DNA of 64,000 bases, taken from positions 4,397 to 68,396 of the forward strand of contig JAHBNG010000077.1 in assembly GCA_019217005.1 (NCBI GenBank). Reading direction: 5' to 3'. Position 1 is the stretch's first letter, and every line of letters begins with the position of its first letter. The position numbers were made by a program, and so were the translations under genes. Origin of the DNA: Chloroflexi bacterium TSY. GTDB taxonomy: Bacteria; Chloroflexota; Anaerolineae; Caldilineales; Caldilineaceae. This document shows positions 19,684 to 28,427 of the stretch, in pieces. Below the pieces are notes generated by a model. That model did not search any database, had not been told where the DNA came from, and saw nothing but the letters and a program-made list of their open reading frames with translations.

Positions 19684-20984
19684 GGCCAATCCAAAAAATA
19701 AAATATACGCGAGAAGGTGTTAAACTAGCTCTCCAAAAGGAGCAAAAATGACAATCTCGCCAGAAATGGTTGAAGTCTTGAAAGAGACGAAGGCCATGTT
19801 AAGTGGATACGAAAGAAGGCACTTCATGGCCCAAACGGTCAAAACGATATGCGAAGGGAGTCCGACGAAAGCAGAACGAGAGTTGGGCTGGAATCGGGCG
19901 ACGATAGCCAAAGCCCTGGAAGAACTAGAAGGCGGCTTCTGTTATGTCGACCAAAGCCACCGACGTGGTCGCAAAAGCCGAAGACCATATCCCCACTTTA
20001 CTGGCCGATATGGTTGAAATCGCCGATCAATTCAGCCAGACCGATCCCACCTTTCGACCCCCCCAATTGTACACTCGACTAACCGCCGCCGAAATGCGTA
20101 CCCAGCTCATCGAGCAGAAAGGATACACAGATGAGGAATTGCCTGGCGAAGAGGCCATCCGCTTGAAGCTCAATGAGTTAGGCTATGGCTCAAACCGGGT
20201 CAAAAAAGTCAACCAGTGAAAAAGATCCCAGAGACCGATGCGATCTTTGATAGAATTCATCAGATCAATCAAGAAGCGGATGCAGACGAGACGGTTCTGC
20301 GCCTCTCTTGGGATGCCAAAGCGACGATTTTACTTGACCGTTTCTCGAGAGAAGGGATAAGTCGAGTGGTTGTCAAAGCGCTCGATCATGACTTTCAAGA
20401 TAAGAAGACCGAGAAAGTCACTCCTTTTGGCATTTACCTCCCTTCAACCAAGGAACTCTTTCTTTACTTGACTCAGTCGAAAGTGACGAGTGACTGTATT
20501 GTCGACTGCCTGATTGATTTTGGGAAAGCGTACGTGAACACTTTCCTCACGTCAAGACCCTCGTGATCAATCAGGACAATGGTCCCGAAAATCATACCCG
20601 TCGGACTCAGTTTATGTATCGTCTCACTCAGTTTGTTGAGCACTATCGTCTCTCTATTCAGCTCGCCTGCTACCCTCCTTATCACAGTAAATACAACCCC
20701 ATCGAACGGGTTTGGGGCCATCTTGAAAAACACTGGAACGGTTCTCTTCTCGATTCTCTTGAGACCGTTCTCAATTTTGCCCGTTCTTTTCGCTTTAACC
20801 AACTACAACCCTTCGTTCACCTGAATTCCACTCTTTATGAGACCGGCGTCAAACTCACTCAGAAAGAGATGGACCGTTTGGAACAACGCTTCCAACGTTT
20901 ACCTGGTTTAGAAAAATGGTTTGTCCTTATTCCCCCTCTCCATTCTCTCGTTCGCGTATAATTATTTATTTTTTTGGTTTAGCC
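19684..20984 (+). mobile_element. ISAzo13-like insertion sequence, copy 2 (inverted relative to copy 1)
   Basis: 1301 bp, nearly identical to copy 1 but with single-base losses in an A7 run (near 20205) and a T5 run (near 20520), which split the transposase into frames 19944-20219, 20216-20566 and 20563-20961. The flanks (ATAA / TCAG) show no duplication, consistent with an adjacent deletion or recombination. Confidence 0.85.
19748..20961 (+). pseudogene. ISAzo13-like transposase, frameshifted copy
   Basis: It carries the same residues as the copy at 13955-15170, including SWDAKA, INQDNGPEN and NPIERVW, but the frame is broken twice by one-base homopolymer deletions relative to copy 1. Confidence 0.75.
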
Positions 20985-21688
20985 TCAGTGAGAAGATTCG
21001 GTTAGCCTGTCAAACAGCTAATTCTAATTTCAGTTGGGCAGAGTGGAATGAGTTCTTTGAAGATCTACCCTATAACAAAACTTGCACCGATTTATCTGTC
21101 GATTCTTCTGTTATACGACATTATTTGAGTGAAGGTGATGCGTATGCAGATGAAGGGGACATAGAGCAAGCTGTAACTGCATATCTGCATGCCCTTAAGC
21201 TAGACTCAAGTCAAAATATTTCTGTTAATTCAGACCATATGCCTATGAATTGTTGTTACGCAGCATTAGGGGTATTTCATCGGGCAATGTAGAACTAGCA
21301 GTTGCATCTTATCGTAATGCCGAATTGCTCGACCCAACTTTGGTTAACTATGATCATTGGAACGAACTTTGTCGACAAGGAACTCTTTGGGGATACGCAG
21401 AGAATGTTGTTGATGCTTGCGATAGGGCAGTTGACTTACGACCTACAAACCCATATGTTCGTGACAGCCGAGGCATCAATCGTGCATTAATCGGTGATAT
21501 AGCTATGGCAATTGCGGATTTCGAATATTATGTTCTTGAGACGGGAGATTATGAAGGCCAACGTAGGGAATGGTTACAAAGATTAAAAGCGCGAGAAGAT
21601 CCTTCCAGAATATTCGATTCCGCAACATTGGAAGCTCTTAGATATTAATAAAGACGGTGGTCAAAATGATATTTAAGTAGGGAAACTA

Positions 21689-21734
21689 ACAAAAGGCCGT
21701 GATCACCATATTGTTGGTGATCACGGCCTTTTGT
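21689..21734. terminator. Strong bidirectional terminator
   Basis: A perfect 19-bp stem (ACAAAAGGCCGTGATCACC with its complement) around the 8-nt loop ATATTGTT, with A/T tracts at the base on both sides. It separates the STAND gene from the convergent small gene. Confidence 0.85.
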
Positions 21735-21784
21735 AAATAATCAAGCTGATGATTCGTATTTAGCCGATTCACATACTTACAAAC

Positions 21785-22024
21785 TTACAAATCCACGTTC
21801 AACAACTGTTCATATAGTGTAATTTCATTGTGCGGACACAAATGCTGTTGCGTAAATCCAGCAATAGCACAGGCATAAAAGAGCGCAGATAGCATAGACC
21901 AGTCACCAATATCGCCAGCTGGTGTTGCCTCATAGGCAACTCGACATGCTTTGGCGATTTCGGCACACTGAAAGGGTGATAAACGAATCGTAATGCACCC
22001 ATGTTGAATGGTTAAGGGCTTCAT
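21785..22024 (-). CDS. Hypothetical protein, 79 residues
   Basis: The start ATG at 22024 (MKPLTIQ) is five bases after GGAGG (22034-22030); the ATG directly before it would be only two bases away. A short beta-like N-terminus (IQHGCITIRLS) is followed by helical segments (FQCAEIAKACRVAYE, MLSALFYACAIAGF). It has four cysteines. No family is recognised. The 217-bp element lies immediately upstream, next to the ribosome site, so the promoter has probably been replaced. Confidence 0.55.
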   Translation of the reverse strand: MKPLTIQHGCITIRLSPFQCAEIAKACRVAYEATPAGDIGDWSMLSALFYACAIAGFTQQHLCPHNEITLYEQLLNVDL

Positions 22025-22038
22025 CATATCCTCCAGTA

Positions 22039-22255
22039 TCAGTAGATCCAAATTTCAGGTTTTGAGAGAGAATTCTGGCTAAACAGTTGACATAAATACA
22101 AATTTGCCGGTCGATATCTAGTTTTTGCGTTAGATTTGGGCGATTTTCAGATATGAAATAGGTTGTTTTCTGTAACCGAAATCTGAATAAATGACTCCAA
22201 AATCCCTGCAATCTCGACTGAAAATCGCCAAAAACGCCAAATTTGGATCTACTGA
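22039..22255 (+). mobile_element. 217-bp non-autonomous element, copy 1
   Basis: The ends are TCAGTAGATCCAAATTT / AAATTTGGATCTACTGA and the length is exactly that of the copies at 27273 and 57866. Flanks are GTA / GTC, so no clean duplication. It replaces the start of the RIO-kinase gene. Confidence 0.85.
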
Positions 22256-22258
22256 GTC

Positions 22259-23255
22259 TGGTTGCTAGACTCTGTCCGTCCATTTTACGCATTGGGGATC
22301 ATCGAAGATATCCTCGCTCAAGTAAAGGGTGGCAAGGAAGCGAGCGTCTATCGCTGTCGCGCCCAAGCTGACTTCATTGCCGCAAATGGGTTAGAGTCGA
22401 GTTTATTGGCTGCCAAGGTCTATCGTCCACGTCAATTTCGCAATCTACGGAATGATGCCATGTACCGTGAAGGACGAGGTGTTCTATCGGGGGCTGGTCA
22501 CATGGTGAAGCAGAATGAGCATCGCGTCATGCGTGCGTTGGGAAAGAAGACGAGTTTTGGGGCGAAAGTTGGGGGTGGTTCAGAATTAGGTTTACACTTT
22601 TGATACATAGACAAAAATCTATATGAGGTCATTTTCTGCCTGAGCATGGCTCAAAGTAGAAAATATAAACATCTTTTCTCTTTGCAAAAATGTAAACCTA
22701 ATTGTCCGCCTAAAATGAACCACCCCGAAAGTTGCGCATACATCGTGGATCATGCATGAATACCAAGCGTTGGATCGACTGTACAACGCTGGCGCAGCGG
22801 CTCCTCGACCTGTGGCTGTGAGCGAAAACGCGATTTTGATGAGCTATCATGGGGATGAACGGATGGCTGCATCAACGTTAAATGAAGTCTCGCTCGACGG
22901 GGATGAGGCACGCAAACTCTTCCACAAAGCCATGCACAACGTTGAGCTGATGCTACGCTTGGGTTACGTTCATGGCGATCTTTCAGCCTACGACATCCTC
23001 TATTGGCAGAACGATATTACCATCATTGATTTTCCGCAGATTACGAGTGTCGAGGGAAATCGTCAAGCATATGCAATTCTGCAACGTGATATTGAGCGGG
23101 TATGTGATTACTTTGATCGACAAGGAGTCGATTGCGATGCGGAGACAATCGCCGATTCGTTCTGGCAGCGCTATCGTGCTCTGAATGCCAACGAGCGGGC
23201 GGCCGATGATGCATTAGCTGCACAAACGCTCTTTGGAATCGAAGATAATGATTAG
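22259..23255 (+). pseudogene. RIO1-type protein kinase, N-terminus lost and split by a MITE
   Basis: RIO-family features are clear: nucleotide loop VKGGKEASVY, ATP-binding Lys in AAKVYRP, catalytic loop HGDLSAYDILYW and metal-binding IIDFPQ. The usual Asn after the Tyr of the catalytic loop is Asp here. The frame is cut by the MITE at 22572-22726. Removing the MITE plus one 8-bp duplication (163 bp) joins SFGAKV to AHTSWIMHEYQAL in frame. The 5' end abuts the 217-bp element at WLLDSVRPFY with a stop just before, so the first part of the gene is missing or displaced. RIO kinases are atypical Ser/Thr kinases or ATPases; the bacterial role is poorly known. Confidence 0.8.
22572..22726 (-). mobile_element. 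155-bp MITE, subfamily A, copy 2, inside the RIO-kinase gene
   Basis: Reverse orientation relative to the copy at 812. Perfect duplication GAAAGTTG at 22564-22571 and 22727-22734. Confidence 0.93.
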
Positions 23256-23311
23256 GGTTCATTGCACAAGCGAACATCGAAAGGCACTTGGCTGAAACGT
23301 TGACGGATGCT

Positions 23312-23791
23312 CTATTTGGATTCGAACTGATCTTGTCTGAGTGTTGCGGTCGGGGTGACATCCGGCAACGGTTCTTCGGCGTGTCCTACCTTGTGATAGT
23401 TGAGGTAGAGCAAAGTGATCTCCAAAACCTGGGATGCAGGCATTTCGGCTGTGTTGATGCGCAAGTGGGCGTGGGTACGGGCATGAAGCAAACGCTTTTC
23501 CTCTTCCCATAACATCATGGCCGTCCAGGTGACGTCAGGTCGACGCGCTTGCTGCCCTTCGAGATCATTGTTAAGGAAAATGAGAATATCAGGTTTGTCA
23601 AACTCTTGCCAAAGCTCTGGCACGTTGCTGTGTTCCTGACTGACTGGACGTGCCCGATAGCCTGCCTGACGCAATGCACGAACAAGCGTCGATTTGCCAC
23701 TGGCGCTGATACCGACAACTTTGATCAAGGGTAGGTCGTCTTCTGACATGATGACAAGATAATGCTTATCCTGCGGTTGTGATGAAAACAT
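23312..23791 (-). CDS. P-loop nucleotide kinase/ATPase-like protein
   Basis: A 159-residue frame with a Walker A motif near the N-terminus (KVVGISASGKSTLV), an Asp-containing strand (KPDILIFLNND) and an Arg-rich region (EGQQARRPDVTW) that fits a lid. It resembles small AAA_33/adenylylate-kinase-like P-loop proteins; the substrate is unknown. The ATG at 23791 has AGGA seven bases upstream, but its first residues (MFSSQPQD) lie inside a dispersed palindromic repeat. The alternative start MSEDDLPL, 14 residues later, has no clear ribosome site. It converges with the RIO-kinase gene. Confidence 0.6.
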   Translation of the reverse strand: MFSSQPQDKHYLVIMSEDDLPLIKVVGISASGKSTLVRALRQAGYRARPVSQEHSNVPELWQEFDKPDILIFLNNDLEGQQARRPDVTWTAMMLWEEEKRLLHARTHAHLRINTAEMPASQVLEITLLYLNYHKVGHAEEPLPDVTPTATLRQDQFESK

Positions 23792-23852
23792 GGTATTTCC
23801 TACAGCTTTACTAAAGAAAACAAAACCATGCTTTCATGGAGAGCTCAGTTTA
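23773..23852. repeat. Palindromic repeat of the GAAAACATGGTTTT family, copy 1
   Basis: GCGGTTGTGATGAAAACATGG at one side is matched by CCATGCTTTCATGGAGAGCTC at the other. Related units lie at 29549, 31921, 33599, 36341, 40527 and 54172. Confidence 0.7.
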
Positions 23853-23873
23853 AGTGCTTCCCCGTAAAGTTGG

Positions 23874-23952
23874 GAGTGTGTTCCAAAGTGTGTAAATGCA
23901 GCCGATTCTCTGACTGATCGGCATCCATTTACACACTTTGTGGTACACACTC
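23874..23952. repeat. Palindromic repeat of the AAAGTGTGTAAATG family, copy 1
   Basis: GAGTGTGTTCCAAAGTGTGTAAATG pairs with CATTTACACACTTTGTGGTACACACTC. Other copies are at 29633, 35681 and 47025. Confidence 0.75.
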
Positions 23953-24025
23953 GAAAAGTTTTATGGCGATGTATTCTCATTCGAGAAGTTGGTCAGACTC
24001 CCAACCACGTTTCGGATAGGTTCTA
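23951..24025. repeat. Palindromic repeat of the TTATCCGAAAAG family, copy 1
   Basis: TCGAAAAGTT...ACGTTTCGGATAGGTTCT with an inner CTCATTCGAGAAG motif. It matches 44400-44482 and 57049-57133. Its end overlaps the 3' end of the PP2C gene. Confidence 0.7.
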
Positions 24026-24751
24026 AATTGGAAAACGCATAAATAAACGTCGAATGTTGTCTGATGTTCCAGACTCTGATTGCTGAGACAATACTTTGAG
24101 TACGAGTACTGTTGCATCATCTTGAGGACGGCCCTGATCCAACCGCAAGGTTTCTTCTAGTAAAGCATCGGCAACCTGACTTGCCGATGCTTTCTGCGCC
24201 TCGTCTATCCGCAAAATCAATCTGGAAATATCAAGCGGTTGATTTGTGCGATGCCCAGCGTGCCAAACTCCATCTGTGAACACAACTATGGTTGTATCTG
24301 CTTCTAATCCGAGTTCAGTAATGGCGGGCTTTGTATTGTGATGAATGCCGACAGCTTCGCTCTCTGCGTCGAGAAGCATGACAGATTCCCCTCGCCGTAG
24401 AAGCACAGGACAGCGACTATTGCGGCTCACCACAAGAATCCTCGTGACTAGATCAACGCTGACAATGAATAACTCTGCACTAACTTTGCCACCTCGCTGA
24501 ACATGGAGATAGTCGTGCGTCGCGCGTGCAACGGCTCCATCGCGCACACCTTCCGCTAATAGACTAATGGCCTTGCGTACAACAATGTTGCTAATCGCTT
24601 TGGCGCTGCGTCCACTGCGTTGACCGTCAGCAACGACAACGCTAATGCCTCCTCGAGGTCGTTCGATCACTTCTACCGTATCACCACTCTCGCTCGTTGC
24701 ATATTTGTTAATTTTCGCAACCGCGGTCTGTACTTCAAGTCGTTCCATCAT
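24023..24751 (-). CDS. PP2C/SpoIIE-type serine phosphatase
   Basis: The 242-residue protein carries the PPM phosphatase metal-binding motifs: [13 protein letters not shown] near residue 38, [11 protein letters not shown] near residue 158 and [14 protein letters not shown] near residue 211. The single compact domain, without sensor or membrane parts, suggests a cytosolic partner-switching phosphatase. An XRE-type gene lies upstream on the same strand, separated only by the IS1380-like element, which begins 13 bp before the ATG. Without the IS the two genes would be about 15 bp apart and presumably cotranscribed. The insertion leaves no obvious ribosome site. Confidence 0.75.
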   Translation of the reverse strand: MMERLEVQTAVAKINKYATSESGDTVEVIERPRGGISVVVADGQRSGRSAKAISNIVVRKAISLLAEGVRDGAVARATHDYLHVQRGGKVSAELFIVSVDLVTRILVVSRNSRCPVLLRRGESVMLLDAESEAVGIHHNTKPAITELGLEADTTIVVFTDGVWHAGHRTNQPLDISRLILRIDEAQKASASQVADALLEETLRLDQGRPQDDATVLVLKVLSQQSESGTSDNIRRLFMRFPI

Positions 24752-24822
24752 TTCAAGATTGTGACCTTATTTTTGCGCAACGAGAGCGTGATTCTATTCG
24801 TTCATGCAACTAGAGGGGGTTT

Positions 24823-25599
24823 CTAATCGGCCTCTAGATAGGATTTCAAGCAAATCAGAAGGTCACGAGAATAAGGATGTGAACTTAGCAGGTCAATCCG
24901 TGAAAGTGAGCCGTTCTGAAAAGAGAGAAAACCAGGTATTTGTAATAGATCTCGAACAATTCGTTTCTGCCGGAAAGGTTCAAATCTAGTATCCACGAGA
25001 GCTTGCTGATGGAAATGGCCTATCAAATTATGCGCCAAATCAGCCAAAAGGATAAGAGATTTTTGAGCTAGAAATAGGGTCTTGCGACGAGAAGCTAAGT
25101 GTAACCCCATTTTATCATTACGGAATTGTTCGATTTCAGCCGCACCTCGATTGTCATAATATGAAATGAAGTGACGCTTGGATGGCAATTTGATGGTCGA
25201 AATGTAGTAACTGACACAAATTTGCTCGTTTTTCACTCTTTTTTTGAGAAAAATGCGTACAGGGCGATTAAACTTGATAGGGGATGGAATTTCAGCCAGA
25301 AAGACGTCACCGCAAGGATCCCATCGAGTCACCTGTTGCGCCCACAGATGGGCACGACGGTTGGAGTTGCCCTTCATCATAAATTGATAGTTGCGGTTGA
25401 GCAGCCACCGAATATTTTCTTCACTACCTGCACCGCCATCGGTGCGCCAGACGACTCGCTCGCGTTTTTTCTCGTCTAACTCTAATGAACTTTCCGTGGC
25501 AAGCACGGCTGGCTGAAACGATGGAGCTGTATGCTGACTCCCTGGATAGAGGTCTGACCAAACCGTTTCATGGTATTTAACCGAACTTACACGGACCAA
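24823..25599 (-). pseudogene. IS1380-type transposase, C-terminal part
   Basis: 258 residues with the central Asp (VVWRTDGGAGSEEN) and the C-terminal Y-x2-RG-x2-E-x-E motif (SYYDNRGAAEIEQFRNDKMG) that carries the catalytic Glu in this family. The N-terminal part is at 25733-26098 in another frame. Confidence 0.7.
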
Positions 25600-25732
25600 T
25601 TGGCGTCCCGTTGCGTTTTTTTGCCGCTAAAATAGCCTTTTTGACTTTTCTGTGCCTTTTTGCCGCATGGTAATCCGGATAGGTCAAAGTCTAACCACAA
25701 GAACCCTCGCCAATCGTGGTTGTGTATTTGGC

Positions 25733-26098
25733 TTAGAGGCTTGCAGATTTCGCTGACCACACTCTCTCTAATTGACCGATATTCATTAGAGTTAGGGCGT
25801 CTAATGTACGAGACATATTTGATTGCTCACTAAGCTGCTCCATCCCATAAATTTTCGCAAGGAGTCTTTCTGGTCTGACCTTTGTATTGAACTCAGTCAG
25901 CGTTGCGCAACCACATAATATGCTAACCAGCACCTGTTCCAACTTACTTGCTGGTGTATATTCATACGTTTTGACCGGTATTTCGATCTTCTTCAACGCA
26001 GTTAGCACTTTCTCTTGATGGTAGTGTGCCAGCAACGCAGCTAATGGTGCATACTGAGTATTGCTGATCTCGTTCGTTAGTCCGAATTCTATTGCCAT
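25733..26098 (-). pseudogene. IS1380-type transposase, N-terminal part
   Basis: 121 residues (MAIEFGLTNEISNTQYAPL...) with the helical N-terminal region. About 130 bp between this piece and the C-terminal piece is out of frame, so the transposase is broken. Confidence 0.65.
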
Positions 26099-26242
26099 GA
26101 ATGCCTCCTTGGATCGGGTATCTCTAATGAATTTCTTTGAGGCTATCCTTTTTTCGGCATTTTGACGAATTTGATCGAATAGAATCAGGCTCTTATTGTG
26201 TCAACGAATAGAATTCCCTTCCCGTTGCGCAAAAATAAGGTG

Positions 26243-26599
26243 TTACTCCAAATCTGTTTCTAAATCAATTCCTAAGAGATCGCTTGCACTGATCCCATAG
26301 CAGGCAGCAAGTTTTTCTAGCTCTTTGAAAGTCAAGCGGCGGTCGGTATACTCGATATCCCAAAGCAACTGTTGCGGCAGTCCTGTATATTCCTGAATGT
26401 CTGCATAGGAAAGCCCACTCAGTGCGCGTAATTGCTTGAGAGCTTGGCTAATTCTACTGCGGGCAGCTGTACGGATCGATTCTCTCACGTTGGCCGAGGC
26501 GAAATCATCGCGAGGTCGAATATCATCTGGCACTTGCTCTGCACGCAGCACGGATTCCTTCAATCTTTGAATCAAGCTGCTGGCTGTTGTTTGGTACAT
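26243..26599 (-). CDS. XRE-family transcriptional regulator
   Basis: 118 residues; an N-terminal helical extension of about 50 residues precedes a Cro/C1-type HTH (LRALSGLSYADIQEYTGLPQQLLWDIEYTDRRLTFKELEKLAACY), and the acidic tail GIDLETDLE ends at TAA 26243-26245. The IS1380-like element begins three bases beyond the stop, so the downstream PP2C gene has been disconnected. XRE-like proteins next to a PP2C phosphatase could form a signal-responsive pair; that is inference from order only. No strong ribosome site precedes the ATG. Confidence 0.7.
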   Translation of the reverse strand: MYQTTASSLIQRLKESVLRAEQVPDDIRPRDDFASANVRESIRTAARSRISQALKQLRALSGLSYADIQEYTGLPQQLLWDIEYTDRRLTFKELEKLAACYGISASDLLGIDLETDLE

Positions 26600-26623
26600 T
26601 GGATTGCTTTTGAATTCGAGAAT

Positions 26624-26727
26624 AGGGCTTTTCCAGAAAATAAAATACCCAATTCAACAGGAAAAGCCAAAGCCATTCCAGGGTGATGCGTTCCATCTGA
26701 TGGATTATTTTTTTCTGGAATGGCCTA
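26624..26727. repeat. ~105-bp repeat with AGGCTTTTCCA / TGGAATGGCCT ends, copy 1
   Basis: AGGGCTTTTCCAG...CTGGAATGGCCT with an inner AAAAGCC-AAAGCCATTCCAG block. It is more diverged than the copies at 40259 and 50621. Confidence 0.65.
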
Positions 26728-26731
26728 GATT

Positions 26732-28190
26732 CTAGGCCCTAGCAAACAGGCATTTGAGATAAGCACCTTCGGGAAAGCGAACCGGATGATCCAGTGGATG
26801 ACTCGTTTGCTGGTATACTTGAAGGGGACGGCCGATTTCATATGCTGCATGGTGAACTGTTTCACTGAAGCTATCTGTGCGAACGCGGCTCGAGCAAGAT
26901 GCTAGGACAATCAAACCGGTCGGTCGCAAGACGCTAAGTCCCAATTGGGTGAGATGTTTGTACGACTTTAGGGCATTTTGAATTTCACTTTGCTGCTTCG
27001 CAAAAGAAGGTGGATCGATGATCACCACGTCAAATTGCTGATTTGCAGCGTTCAATTGAGCAAGCACTTGAAAGGCATCGCCTTGGATAATCCTGTGTTC
27101 TGTTGCGGCCACAGTTGGCAAATGTTGATTCATCCGAAAATTTCGTTCGGCTCCCAGCAACGCATTTTTGCTTATATCTAGGCTCGTCACAACGCATGCG
27201 CCGCCGCGCGCTGCGTAAAGGGAGAAACCGCCTGTATAAGAAAAGACGTTGAGGACGGCGCAATCTCTAGACTCAGTAGATCCAAATTTCAGGTTTTGAG
27301 AGAGAATTCTGGCTAAACAGTTGACATAAATACAAATTTGCCGGTCGATATCTAGTTTTTGCGTTAGATTTGGGCGATTTTCAGATATGAAATAGGTTGT
27401 TTTCTGTAACCGAAATCTGAATAAATGACTCCAAAATCCCTGCAATCTCGACTGAAAATCGCCAAAAACGCCAAATTTGGATCTACTGAGTCTGTTCACC
27501 AACCTGTTTTCGATTCTCTCGTTGGTCGAGAAAGAAGCCGGTTTTCTGACCTATCTTTGGATACGCCTCGAATGTAAGACCATTTTCCTGAAATATAACT
27601 GGTTCAGATGGTTCGAGACCATAGATAAGTGTACCATTATCCAATGCAGGATAATCAACAGGTGGCTGAACGGAGCGACTTAAACGCAAGACCATTCGCT
27701 TGACAGGAAGGAGAATAGCCAGGCTTTCTATAATTGCGAAGAGATGGACAAACCAGGCAGATGAATAGAGTTTGATACAGAGTGTATCCGCATATCGGTC
27801 AATCACCAATCCTGGCAAGCCATCATTCTCACCGTGAACGAGCCTGTACCCAGTCGTTTGTGTGCCATCAAGCAGATTGCGCACCTGAAGAGCCGCAGCG
27901 ATCTGTTTTCGAAACCACCCTGCGTCAATGCGTACCGACTTCCCGTGTTGGAGTATCCGTACACGAATCGGTGAGTTTGGATCATAGAGACCAACGGCTA
28001 AAAAGCGCTCTTTCCGATCAAAGAGAACGCCCAAATCGCCTGGCTGACCCTCTGCACTTTGACGACGGATAGAATGCTCAAAAAGCCAGGGGTGCCCTTC
28101 GCGAATCGAACGTTCGGCATTCGGTGTAACGCGAATGGCAATCCGATTGTCTGTTGGCTTTGGGAAGCCATTTGGGAGAATTGCGTGCAT
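26732..28190 (-). pseudogene. rlmI: 23S rRNA (cytosine-5-) methyltransferase RlmI-like, split by a 217-bp element
   Basis: The N-terminal part (27489-28190) has a PUA domain (RSIREGHPWLFEHSI, PGDLGVLFDRKERFLAVGLYDPNSPIRVRIL), then the linker LVHGENDGLPGLVIDRYADT and the motif KTGFFLDQRENRKQVGEQ. The C-terminal part has VLNVFSYTGGFSLYAARGGA (SAM-binding motif I) and VVIIDPPSFAKQQSE (motif IV). The two parts are in frames offset by one because of the element at 27273-27489. Subtracting 217 plus 3 bp restores a single protein of about 410 residues. RlmI methylates a cytosine of 23S rRNA in E. coli; the exact target here is not established. Confidence 0.8.
27273..27489 (+). mobile_element. 217-bp non-autonomous element, copy 2, inside rlmI
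   Basis: TCAGTAGATCC...GGATCTACTGA ends with the flanking trinucleotides GAC / GTC. It is essentially identical to the copies at 22039 and 57866. Confidence 0.9.
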
Positions 28191-28427
28191 AAACGTTGTG
28201 TTGGCAAGCTTACAGTGATCCAGTTACTTCCTATCTACTCTTTAATATACCGCACTCGCTCATAAACTTGAAATAAATTCGGTATTCTTACCCGGCTGAA
28301 AACGGCAAAATAGAATTTAAGTTTATGATAGTGCCCCATATGTACGATCCGCTTGTTTATCTTCTCATAACAAGCAACAAATCACCAAACTGTTTCATAC
28401 TTTTAGATCGATTCGAAAGGTCAATTT

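Larger units (their letters stand above)
17475..21648 (+). pseudogene. nSTAND1 NTPase with C-terminal TPR region, broken
   Basis: The gene follows the caspase gene on the same strand. The N-terminus (about residues 1-65) is a helical segment related to the caspase C-terminus. It continues with PCPYRGLLHFD and FFGRDEMLKRL, Walker A GPSGCGKSS (about residues 105-113) and Walker B LLIVLDQFEEVF. It then has the winged-helix/arm region (LGQLPLLQFALTELWE, VSHEALLRNWQEL), a long Glu/Gln/Ala coiled coil and one membrane helix at about residues 560-580. Damage: a TGA at 18141-18143 between EYTRN and FLDILR, insertion of ISAzo13-like copy 2 at 19684-20984, and a frameshift near 21285. The C-terminal piece (LACQTANSNFSWAEWNEFF, then TPR-like repeats with ACDRAVDLRP) is the ending normally found after WD40 repeats. 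No WD40 sequence is present, so the sensor was probably deleted. Confidence 0.75.
24765..26240 (-). mobile_element. IS1380-like insertion sequence
   Basis: Inverted ends CCTTATTTTTGCGCAACG / CGTTGCGCAAAAATAAGG, with a second matching block ATTCTATTCGTT / AACGAATAGAAT, enclose 1476 bp. The transposase is in two minus-strand frames. No clear target duplication was found. Confidence 0.8.

Noticed and set aside
26732..27502. A fused N-terminal extension on the C-terminal rlmI piece (LSRSKFGVFGDFQSRL...)
   Set aside because: This stretch is the translated 217-bp element; the same peptide appears wherever the element occurs, so it is not part of the methyltransferase.
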